A DNA stretch of 64,000 bases from positions 5,490,145-5,554,144 of the forward strand of contig CM035356.1 in assembly GCA_020137815.1 (NCBI GenBank), given 5' to 3'. Below the pieces are notes generated by a model that made no database searches, was not told the origin of the DNA, and saw only the letters and a program-made list of their open reading frames with translations. The DNA is from Hormiphora californensis. Its lineage: Eukaryota; Ctenophora; Tentaculata; Cydippida; Pleurobrachiidae. This document shows, one piece after another, positions 50,557-59,652 of the stretch (within the stretch, counting starts at the first letter, position 1; every line of letters starts with the position of its first letter). The translations under genes and the position numbers were made by a program.

Positions 50557-52343
50557 ATGGAAACTTTGGATTACCCCCAAACCTCCAGCCTAGAAACGTC
50601 CAACCTAGAATCGTCAGAACAACATGATATTCGCTTGGAATACACCACCGAAAGGGGCTATCTAGTGATAACCAATGTCAACAAAGATCTCCTTTCTGAC
50701 AATATTCCAGTCCTCAAGCAGTTCATAGATGATGGAGAGACAGAGATAGATCTCACAGATTTTTCCAGGGTGGCACTCTTTCTTGAAATGCTCCAGACAG
50801 GAGACATGAGTGGGTTAACCAGAGAATCTTTTCGAGATATCAACAAAATTGCATTGGCACTCCAAGTTAAACGTATGAAAGAAGAGTGCTTTGAGTTCTA
50901 CTTCTTCATATGTGGGGAATTGCTAATTTCAGAGTCGGATACTGATCTAGATACGGCCTGGTTCCTGGTTGAGGAGGCGGCATATTTGGTCGATAAGCGA
51001 CATACTGACCATGTGGAGTATCTGGAGGCCCTGAAACTCCATCTGTCCCTAATGTCCAGTGTCAACTTGATACGATCTCTAATAGGGAACTATTTAGATC
51101 TCCAGGGCATTACAAACCTTCACTGGTCCTACGCAGAAGTACTGAGTTTTGTGTCTGGAGCGGATGGTATTGAGCTCTTACTTCAAGGTCTAGTTGCGAG
51201 CTTGACATCTGACCAATCCAACCGGGACCTAACATTTGCTGAGAAGAGCATCTTGTGCACGAGGTCACTGGTTATTTGCAGGCAACAAAATGTAAGGATT
51301 TATCAGGAACTATTGAATTCTCTTGGTACGGTCCTTTACGACCATAAGTTTGTTTTTGAACGGTTTGGAAAAGCGGCAACCATCCAAGATTTTCCTGAAG
51401 AGTACACAGAAAAAGTGATTTCCAAGTTTTCGTACCTGGTCCGGATTGCACCAGAACAGCGGTCAGAGCATTGGCCTGACAGGACCGATCAGACGGTGCA
51501 TATTTTCCCTATGGTGTTCAGCTTCACCAAGTATAAAACCTACATCGAGCTGGTTCGAGCTCTGCGTGAGGACAAACGGGCAGATTTGGTTGATTTGTTC
51601 ATCGATGCAGTGAAATTTTGGAGGATTGTCATTAATACAGATCAAGTAATGGACACTGAAACTAAATCACTCCTATGCAGAGAGCTGGCGGCCCGAGGAA
51701 TGCACAGGACCGTGGACGAGGTTCCAGCCCTGTTCTCTCCATTATGGAGCGAGAGGAGACGGGGTATCAACCTAGTCAAAATAGCAGATGACTGCAGCTA
51801 CCCTATTGCTTGCGAGTTCCATGAAGTCCTACCGATGCCCCTGAATGCATCTTGTACGAGATACGACGTGTTCTCTTCATCTTGTGCCATTTCAATCGTC
51901 ATAACTCCTCAGCGTTGTAATTCCAATCAGGTACGTTTAATCAGTAATACTAATAGTACGCTTAGAATTAATTACTGAAAATTAGTTAATTTCAGTGAAA
52001 TTAACTAATTCCGATCTTTAGATCTTAGTGCATAAAAAGCCTACGAACTTACACACTTTTCATTGCTCGTCAGGGCAGGGGGATGTGGTTCACGGTACAG
52101 CGTGATACCTCGAACAAGACAGAAAAAGGATGCCACTTCCATGATTCTCTTCCCATTGAGAGTGGCCAATCGACAACACCGACCAACGTACTGAGATTGT
52201 ACCAAAAGTGTGGTAGCAACAGTGAGGTTGCATTGCCTTTAAGTTGGTGTGACGGATTCTTGGGAAGAGGACTGACCAAATTTGAGACATATTTGAAAGC
52301 GGTCAACTCAGTGGAGCCGCAGAAGACATACGTTACTCTCTGA
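50557..52343 (+). CDS. BTB-like domain protein, two coding exons
   Basis: Exon 50557-51930 (458 codons) ends AATCAG|GTACGT; exon 52074-52343 follows a GCTCGTCAG acceptor in the same phase and supplies 89 residues and the stop, 547 in all. The start METLDYPQ is chosen because an acceptor (GCATTCCAG, 50511) and untranslated sequence precede it; the frame remains open upstream. Residues about 25-110 (GYLVITNVNKDLLSDNIPVL, EIDLTDFSRVALFLEMLQTG, FRDINKIALALQVKRMKEEC) follow a BTB/POZ pattern but lack the usual first strands. The middle is helical and may be BACK-like; the end has HVFSF-like strands and cysteines. BTB proteins often serve as cullin-3 adaptors, but nothing here shows that. A palindromic repeat lies inside the coding sequence at 51461. 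Confidence 0.65.
51461..51483. repeat. Palindromic repeat inside a coding exon
   Basis: GGTCAGAGCATTGGCCTGAC+AGG, a member of the 22-bp palindrome family, coding RSEHWPDR at about residues 302-309 of the BTB-like protein. No clear target duplication remains. The reading frame is intact on both sides. Confidence 0.8.
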
Positions 52344-52906
52344 GCTGATTCGGTGATTGACAATAATTTATTTTGTTGTTGAATTTATTGAAATGGTGGA
52401 AGAACTTCCGAACTTTCGAAAAACGGGCGCCGTTACGATCCATGGGTGTTTGCTGGCCTGTTTACAGGTGCACGCTGTCAAAAAGTACTCTGCACGGCTC
52501 TAACCGCCAAACCACTCAACCGTTTTGGCTAATCCAAAGTTTATCTGATAGGAAATGTCAAGCCCTAACCCGCACCTAAACCTAACCGTACTTTAGCCCT
52601 AATCCCAAAAAGCCGTGAGTGCTGACACTCCAAAGTCCAAACACCCAGATTTTAACGTTGGCCCACGTGGGCACATCACGTGACATTTTGAGATGAGACT
52701 TCATAACCACACGGCGCGGCGGCCGGAACTTTATGCGCCGCGTTCAATGCATTCGAATTGTATTTTATCCGCGCGTTACGTCATGACGCGTCACCAGCAC
52801 AATCCCTCATTGTGATGACTCATTCCAGTCTCTGCTTGCCAGTTCTGTTGAGATTAGGGAAATCCCAGTTCCCAAGTAACAGTAAGCATTCGAAAACATT
52901 GTAATC

Positions 52907-54604
52907 GGGGGGGGGGGGGGGGGGGGGGGGGGCCAACGCTCATTTTTTATATATTTTTATATATTTTATATACCTTTTTTTGGAAAAAAAAAACATAATT
53001 TTTTATATATATATAAATATATAAAAATATATAAAAATACATATGAATATACAGTCGGACCCCGATTTAGTGGCCCCCGATTTAGTGGCACCCCGATTTA
53101 GTGGCAGGATTTTTTTCCCCCAAAAATTTTTTAAAATTTTTGTGAAATTTTTTTGAAAATTTTTTGAAAATTTTTCAAAGAACCACCAGCCACGTCCGAA
53201 TCGTGTTTCGAATCAGTGAATCTTATCGCATGTCCTGCTGCTAATTAGACTGTTCGGAACGAACCGATACGTGATCCCCATGGGGCCATTGAATCACAAG
53301 TTCACCATGCGTCAAAATTTCGATTCGATGGGGATCACGTTTCGATTCGTTCCGAACCGTCTAATTAGCAGCAGGACATGCGATAAGATGCACCGATTCG
53401 AAACAGGATTCGGACGTGGCTGGTATACCTTTAAAAAATTTTAAAACTTTTTTTTGCAAAATTTTACAGTAAGATTGTCAATGCTTTGATCGGTGCTCCC
53501 CACAAATTTTGAGAGAAAAAGTTATTTTGAAATTTTGATACTTCCTCACCCGCTTAGGGTGCCCCAATTCGGCATGGTATCACGTATCGGTTCTTTCGAA
53601 CCCGCTAATTAGACATAAATCCAGTAAGCTGCACCGATTCGAAACACAAATCGGACGGGCCGGTATAACTTAGAGAATTTTTCACAATTTTTTGAAAAAA
53701 TTATCTTATAGTTTTCAGAAATGATCATGTCATCAATAAATGAATATTGCATATAACAGTTAGAGGTGTCTTTAGTATTAGTATAGCATTTTGGGCATAA
53801 AATAGGTTTTTATGGGCCAAATATGGCTCACCTCGATTTAGTGGCACCCCGATTTAGTGGCAGGATTTTTTCCCCCCGAGGATGCCACTAAATCGGGGTC
53901 CGACTGTATAAAAATATATAAAAATATATAAAAAATATATAAAAATATATAAAAAATTGTGCCGAAAGTGTGAAAACAGAAAGCTGTTTTTCGCCATAGC
54001 GGGATCAAATATCATTCAATTGATCTCAAACTTGGTCAGCATCTTCATCTAGATAATCCTGATGATTTTCCGTCATCAATGTGACGTTTGTAACATCGTG
54101 ACGTCGCGTCAATAACTTCATGACGTCAAAATGACGTCAAAAATGATTTGTTTTTTTAGTTTCGCGATCCCAACCTCTCTTCACCAGTTCTAGTACATAT
54201 TCACGGATCAACATACAAAAAATGATTGAAATCACACCAAAACTGGTAGATATTATTAGGCCGGAACCTCTCTTCACCAGTTCTACTTTTGACAGTGCAT
54301 AATTCACTTTTGAACACATTCTCAATTATGTAAAACAGCTATCACCCTCTCAAACACTTAAATTAACTCTATGAACATATTCAAGTGAACAATAGATGGA
54401 AATAATCCCCTTTTTTGAAAGTAAAAGGGGTGAAAAAAGGGTTTATTTTATATATTTTTATATATTTTTATATATTATTTATATAACTTTATATATTTTT
54501 ATATATTTTTATATATTTTTATATATTTTTATATATTTTTATATATATATAAAAAATTCCAAAATTAAGGAAATATATAAAAAATTCGTTGGCCCCCCCC
54601 CCCC
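52907..54604. mobile_element. G-tract-ended AT-rich element with a nested pogo-like MITE
   Basis: Outer ends are G26-CCAACG (52907-52938) and CGTTGG-C12 (54587-54604). Inside are TATATTTTTATA runs that pair with each other (52950-53045 and 53905-53955; 54450-54560) and a copy of the TGACGTCA repeat. Confidence 0.7.
53052..53906. mobile_element. pogo/Tigger-like MITE with nested foldback
   Basis: Ends CAGTCGGACCCCGATTTAGT / ACTAAATCGGGGTCCGACTG, TA on both sides, inserted in an ATATAAAA run. Inside, 53191-53280 and 53317-53420 form a foldback (CTAATTAGACTGTTCGGAAC with its complement). GATTTAGTGGC is repeated at both ends. No transposase. Confidence 0.85.
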
Positions 54605-54864
54605 TGTAAATCATTTGAAACAGACGGTTTGAAAATGAAAATAATTTCCACGTTATACAACAACTTCGTAATTAAACAATTGCAAAAAATGATATTTCAT
54701 TTTCATTTCCTCGCTTATAACCTTTCGAACACTAGAAAACCATTTAGCAGCGTCTAGAGATCCACTTGCCTGGCTAGACTGTGTTTCGGGCGCCCCTTTA
54801 CAAATGTAAAGGGAGAGTTAGAACATAGCAAAGATTCACATTTGAGATAACTATGTCCCAATAA

Positions 54865-55528
54865 TTAGTGGTGATTCACAACCAATAGTACCCGCTCTAG
54901 AGATTGAGGGTCTGAACGAATTGTCCCAACTCTCATAATATCAATCAAAAATGGTTCATTGTTCCCTCTTTCACAGATCATATTGGTAACATAGACACCT
55001 ATGTTACCAAGGATCATACTGGTCCCTGTTTCGACACGATGAGAACCGAATGAAGGGCACAGACCGAGCGATTTAAGACTGAGTGTGTATTCTGATGTCT
55101 GGTAGTTTTTCCGAGGGAATGATGTCATGAGGGAGAATGATTCTAATTCGCTGTGTTTCTCTCTGATGAATGCTGCCACATCTCCCAGTGTATCTTCAGC
55201 CTTGAACGAATTTACCAGTGGTTGTCCTAGAGGGAAAGAAGAGAGATTAGATGTCAAACGATTCAATAAAATTAAATCCATCAATCCATCCCGGAGCCCC
55301 CTACCGGGTCGGCCGTCGGAGCAGCAAGACAGCCATGCATTTCAAATTATTTACCACTTGGGAGTCGCAGTTGTAGCCTGCACTCATCATAGTTTTTAGG
55401 AGGGGCTGCAGCAGGGGTAGTTGAAACTGGTACAGCTGCTGGTATTGGTTGTTGTTCACTTCGCCTCTCTGCTGCTCTGGCTTCCCTGTTATACAAAGGA
55501 AGGAGGTTGTTATATTACATTTGTTGCG

Positions 55529-55612
<84 letters not shown>

Positions 55613-55969
55613 GGAACAATGCAGGAAGACGGTTAATATTACGTAGCTAACACTGCATTTTATTTCACAACAAGCGTGCTCTGTGATGGTTCGGCAGAGC
55701 AAGGTAATTGTGGACGAGTGGGCCGGGGAAGACTCGAACAGAAAGCAGTATGTTTGGGGGAGAGGAGAGGGAATTGGGCAGATCAATACCTGTCTTTCTT
55801 GATCTGTGCCAAAACTTGTTTTCTAGATCTCTCATCTTCCAGCTTCTTCTGTCTCCGTTCCTCAGCCATGACTTTCATGTCGTCTTGTTGCTTTTTGTCC
55901 CGGTAGTCCGCCAAACTTTGCCCCTCTTTCCTCCTGGCAGATATCTTAGTGTCAGAGAGAGGGAGAGAA

Positions 55970-56010
<41 letters not shown>

Positions 56011-56063
56011 TTGGTTGGTTGATAGACAGGCAGGCAGACAGACAGGCAGGCAGACAGACAGGC

Positions 56064-56120
<57 letters not shown>

Positions 56121-56127
56121 GGCAGGC

Positions 56128-56162
<35 letters not shown>

Positions 56163-57777
56163 TATCATACCTGATTTTTTCTTTCAGTATAGAATCCTGT
56201 CGATCCTTTTCCTCTGTCTCCGCCCGTCTCTGTGCGATCCTGGCCTGGACTGCAGCCTGTTTTGCCGCCCGTTCCTCATCTGTTATCACTGGTGGCGCCT
56301 CTTGCTGCTCTCCCTGACTAAATGGGGGTGGGGGTCAATTAGACACTGGTGGCGCCTCCTGCTGCTCCCCCTCACTAATTGGGGGGGGGGTCAATTAGAC
56401 ACTGGAGGCGCCTCCTGCTGCTCTCCCTGACTAAATAGAGGGGGTCAATTAGACACTGGTGGCGCCTCCTGATATAGATTTGGGATTTAAATTAGGCCAA
56501 TATAATACCATAGTGGGGTCAATTAGACACTGTTAGCGCCTCTTACTCCTTCTCACTAATTGGGGTTTAAATTGGGCCATGCAATACAAGGGTCAGACAC
56601 TGGAGACGCCTAATTGGGATTTAATAGGGCCGATATAGTACGGGTATGGGGTCAATTAGATACAGGCTTTTCGGCCCAAATTGTTGGGTAAGTGGTTGAC
56701 CCACCCAATTTGTATCAATTAATGGCAGACTTTATAAAATTATTTCTACACACGTCCTACCCCAGGGGTACCAACGATAATTATACAAGAGCCCCCTAAA
56801 TATATCAACTGGGAGGTCTCAGGACCATATATGGTTGTTGTATGTATCTAAATGTTATCAGGAATACCGCAGTGGTGAGTGTACCCTGTCAGCCCAGTGG
56901 CTTTTTATAGCGAATGGGCGAATCCCATTCGCAGCGAGAAATTTGACTGACAGCAGAAAAATAGAGAGAAAAATCCCTGTTTTGCTTGCTAATGCTGCTC
57001 TCACACCTCATTAGTGCTCTTATGTGATCGTTACATGTTTAGAGAGCCACAATTGCTAGAAACGGGCGCGGATTTCGATTAGAGATCCCAATTGTTAGCA
57101 GTTATTCCCGCCGCGCCAGCGGAATTACAGCGGAATGGGAGAAGAACGAGAGCAGAACGACTGCTGCCACAGCAGCAGCGACAGCGGAATGGGATCTAAT
57201 CAGGTTCTGTGACATGCGATTCGCAGCGAGATTTTTCTAAAAAGCCACTGGGCCTGTCAGGCCAATACTCTGACCATGAGCTCCAGGCCAATACTCTACC
57301 ACTTTGTATCTTGTTGAGTAGCAAAGTGTACCTGGGTGCAGTTGAATCAGCGGTGGATCCCAGAACGTGTCCCTCCGACTCAGGGACAGGGTCATCAATA
57401 TCTGGGTCATTCTCGTGGCACTCCAGCCACGCTATGGCACGTTCCAGGGACTCGTACTGAGGATGGGGGGTATTAGGGCGATGGGCCTGGTGGGGAGTTA
57501 TGTGGGGGGGGGGGTGCTATGGCACGTTCCAGGGAGTTATGCGGTGGGGGGGGGGGTGGACTGATGGACCCCAGTGGGGTGCTATTATAATAGAGTAGTA
57601 GAATTATTATAGTGGCAATCGATCCGGGTATCCCACACTTACCCTGTCAGAGCATTGGCCTGACCCTATTCTCTGTCAGAGCATTGGCCTGACAGCACTT
57701 ACCCGTACGGCCTTTAGAGCCCGAGCTGTCCTATTTTCTCCGAATCCCATGGAAACCATATCCTCCTTTAGGCCCAT
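54865..57777 (-). CDS. UBXN1: UBXN1 (SAKS1)-like UBA-UBX protein, six exons
   Basis: Minus-strand exons 57777-57703, 57456-57332, 56317-56171, 55933-55790, 55485-55355 and 55226-54865 join in perfect phase to about 327 residues (human form about 297). An N-terminal UBA domain (MVSMGFGENRTARALKAV, AIAWLECHENDPDID) binds ubiquitin. A charged coiled coil follows (ITDEERAAKQAAVQARIAQR; MAEERRQKKLEDERSRKQVL). The UBX domain starts YDECRLQLRLPSGQ and contains FPRKNYQTSEYTLSLKSLGL and CPS, the p97/VCP-binding fold. Such proteins link ubiquitinated clients to p97. The last UBX strand is interrupted: an extra segment carrying a 28-bp palindrome follows CPS, then 50 unrelated residues, so the C-terminus is abnormal. 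The first exon's donor is duplicated by a mini-element. Confidence 0.88.
54976..55018. mobile_element. 28-bp hairpin element inserted in UBX coding sequence
   Basis: TTGGTAACATAGACACCTAT GTTACCAA (54983-55010) between GATCATA copies (54976-54982, 55012-55018). The coding effect is a 12-codon in-frame gain (GNIGVYVTN). It shares its ends with the hairpins at 1926 and 26263. Confidence 0.75.
55531..56163. repeat. (GA)n and (CAGA)n microsatellites in UBXN1-like introns
   Basis: GA at 55531-55609 and 55966-56006, and a 140-bp CAGA/CAGG tetranucleotide run at 56020-56163 that ends 8 bp from the donor of exon 56317-56171. Confidence 0.95.
56318..56620 (-). repeat. Tandem copies of an intron acceptor plus exon start
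   Basis: Read on the minus strand, units of 56-57 bp end in a CCCCC...TTAG or TAG acceptor and begin with TCAGGGAGAGCAGCAGGAGG, the start of UBXN1-like exon 3 (56317). Two good copies (acceptors at 56375 and 56431) and at least three decayed ones (around 56460-56610) lie upstream of the real exon. Confidence 0.85.
56892..57253. mobile_element. 362-bp MITE with CCCAGTGGCTTTTTA ends
   Basis: Left GCCCAGTGGCTTTTTATAGC, right CTAAAAAGCCACTGGGC, flanked by CTGTCA on both sides. Interior has GCGAATGGG and CAGCGAGA repeats. A left-end fragment is at 63027-63077. In an intron of the UBXN1-like gene. Confidence 0.8.
57636..57704. mobile_element. 51-bp element of two palindromes on a splice donor, 9-bp duplication
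   Basis: TGTCAGAGCATTGGCCTGAC at 57645 and again at 57674-57695, spacer CCTATTCTC, bracketed by perfect CACTTACCC at 57636-57644 and 57696-57704. On the minus strand the duplication reads GGGTAAGTG, which contains the donor of UBXN1-like exon 1. Confidence 0.85.
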
Positions 57778-57784
57778 GATGTCA

Positions 57785-57845
57785 CCCTGTTAAATGTTGC
57801 CTAGCTAGACCCTGTTTTACAAAGGGAGGGTTAGAACATAATGTT
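57785..57845 (-). mobile_element. Transposon end, CTAACCCTCC family
   Basis: TTGCCTAGCTAGACCCTGTT then TTACAAAGGGAGGGTTAGAACA. The same end sequence is at 39846-39892 and 54790-54836. It lies immediately upstream of the UBXN1-like start codon. Confidence 0.6.
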
Positions 57846-58186
57846 ATCCAATTAGATCTGAAACATTTCCAAAAAGGTTTTAAATATCCCAATTAAGAGT
57901 TAATTAGAGTTAATTAGAGTTAATTAGAGCGGGTTCGGCATGTAGTATGGAGCTGTCGCAATGTTTGAAACAAAGGGATGGTTGGTAAAAATTTGCTAGT
58001 TTAAAAAGCGATCAATACAATCACACACACAAACCAGTAAAATATCTCGAATAGTGCAAGCTCACCAGTAATAACACACATTTTACCATCTCAAACCTTT
58101 CTCTCTCTCCAACCACACAGTTATCTCTCCGTCTGAACAAACTACGTATTAGATATTAACTTGTCGTCCATATATAACAATCCAGT

Positions 58187-59317
58187 TCATGGTTCACTCT
58201 CCCCAGATAGCAGATATTCAAGGACCCGTTTAACCACAGCCACATTGAGCCCGTTGCCTAGCAACTTATAACGCTGCTTTAGAGTTAGTGACTCGGGGAA
58301 GGAAAAGGAGGCCGGGTAACCGTGTAATCTTGCTATCTCTGAGGGGGAGAAAAACCGTAGATTCAGAGACCTCATGTGATCCTCAAACTCAGATCCAGAC
58401 AATTCACACGTCGCGAGACTGTTACAATTATCAGCCATCGGTCGGGGCCTGGAAAGATTTGTTCGACCCTCCCTCCCCGCGCCCCGGGTTTGAACAAAAC
58501 AAGGTCTGGAAAGATTTGTTGAGGGATTCTGTTGTATCACTGATCCAGATCCCTCTGCCTTTACTGTATAACCTTTTGTAAAACAACATGATCCATTATC
58601 TGACGGAGTGACAATATCCAATAGTTTACCCCACTTAGTCAGGAACTTCTCCCCTAGTTCACACTCCTCCTGGGTAGTGGTGGGGTCCAGGAATTCAGAT
58701 AGGGGAGGGGGAGTTGGTGAGGGGGTGATATACCCAGGAAGGGATCGGAGTATTTCCCCCGATACTTCTGAGGGTGATCCACTCTCCAATCTCCTCGCCA
58801 TAAGGTAATACCTTAGTCTTGAGTTAGGAATACCAAACTGGTTCGAATTCAGTAAGAATTCTTCAACTTTATATCCGTGTTCTTTAAAAAATTCCAGTAT
58901 TTTACCCCGTGTATTTGAGTTTTCAAATCCCTGGACATTCTCAATAACAATATAATCGGGAAGGTTTGGGAGTTCAGGAAATATAGAGAAGAGATGGAGA
59001 ACAGAATCCGATCTAGCGTCCTGGTCATCTTTCCTGGCACCCTGTCTAGTGAATGGCTGACATGGGGGTGACATGACAAATACCGTCTCTGCATCATTAT
59101 CAGATTTCATTATTTTACCAAGTTTAGTGGCTGTCAACCCGCACAGGTTTGTCTCAAAAACGGGTGTTTTGGGAAAGTTGTGGGCGTAAGCTGTATTTGC
59201 ATTGCCCGATATCTCGAATGCTGCGATGACTTCGAAGGAGTGGGAGGGGAGGAGAGATGATAGAGCGAGGTGGTAGCCACCGATACCAGAGTAGAACTCA
59301 CAAACTTTGTATTTCAT
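58187..59317 (-). CDS. TRDMT1: DNMT2-type tRNA (cytosine-5) methyltransferase
   Basis: Single coding exon, 376 residues (human form 391). All catalytic motifs are intact: motif I FYSGIGG (8-14) for S-adenosylmethionine; motif IV PPCQPFTRQGA with catalytic Cys86; motif VI IENVQGFE (125-132); motif VIII NSRLRYYLMAR; the DNMT2-specific CFTKGY (245-250); and motifs IX-X FFSPSEIARLHGYPASFSFP and RYKLLGNGLNVAVV. Family members methylate C38 of tRNA-Asp. Residues 262-300 are an unusual spacer with TNLSRP twice, reflecting an internal DNA duplication. The start codon region is repeated three times upstream. Confidence 0.95.
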   Translation of the reverse strand: MKYKVCEFYSGIGGYHLALSSLLPSHSFEVIAAFEISGNANTAYAHNFPKTPVFETNLCGLTATKLGKIMKSDNDAETVFVMSPPCQPFTRQGARKDDQDARSDSVLHLFSIFPELPNLPDYIVIENVQGFENSNTRGKILEFFKEHGYKVEEFLLNSNQFGIPNSRLRYYLMARRLESGSPSEVSGEILRSLPGYITPSPTPPPLSEFLDPTTTQEECELGEKFLTKWGKLLDIVTPSDNGSCCFTKGYTVKAEGSGSVIQQNPSTNLSRPCFVQTRGAGREGRTNLSRPRPMADNCNSLATCELSGSEFEDHMRSLNLRFFSPSEIARLHGYPASFSFPESLTLKQRYKLLGNGLNVAVVKRVLEYLLSGESEP

Positions 59318-59420
59318 AATCTAGAAGGGAAGAGTAGAACTCATAAACTTTATATTTCATAATCTGGAAGTGGAAGATTAGAACTCACAAACTTTATATT
59401 TCATAATCTAGAAGGGGAAG
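59290..59420 (-). repeat. Triplicated start-codon region of the DNMT2-like gene
   Basis: Three units of 43-44 bp, each CTTCYAGATTATGAAATA then AAGTTTRTGAGTTCTA. ATGs are at 59317 (real), 59360 and 59404. The two upstream ATGs are out of frame with the gene (43 and 87 bp away) and would read short overlapping frames. Confidence 0.9.
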
Positions 59421-59500
59421 AGTTGCAACTTGCACGATCACTGCAGAACACAATAATTGTTCTTACTGAAAACACTCTGTGCACAGTGTACAGAGTTGTA

Positions 59501-59624
59501 TTAATTGCAGGAACCGACCGAAACAAGTAAACAACCAATCAGAACTCGTTATTTAGGTCACGTGACTGGTTATCAGCCAATCAGGGACCAGTATTTCCTG
59601 ATTTGGTCGGTTCCTGATTAACTG
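59501..59624. mobile_element. 108-bp hAT-like MITE, copy 1
   Basis: CAGGAACCGACCGAAACAAG ... TTTGGTCGGTTCCTG at 59509-59616, with 8-bp flanks ATTAATTG / ATTAACTG (7 of 8). Lies between the DNMT2-like gene and its minus-strand neighbour. It contains ATTGG/CCAAT and CACGTG motifs, so it could influence nearby promoters. Confidence 0.85.
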
Positions 59625-59652
59625 GATAGCACACGCACAATATCATATTGTG

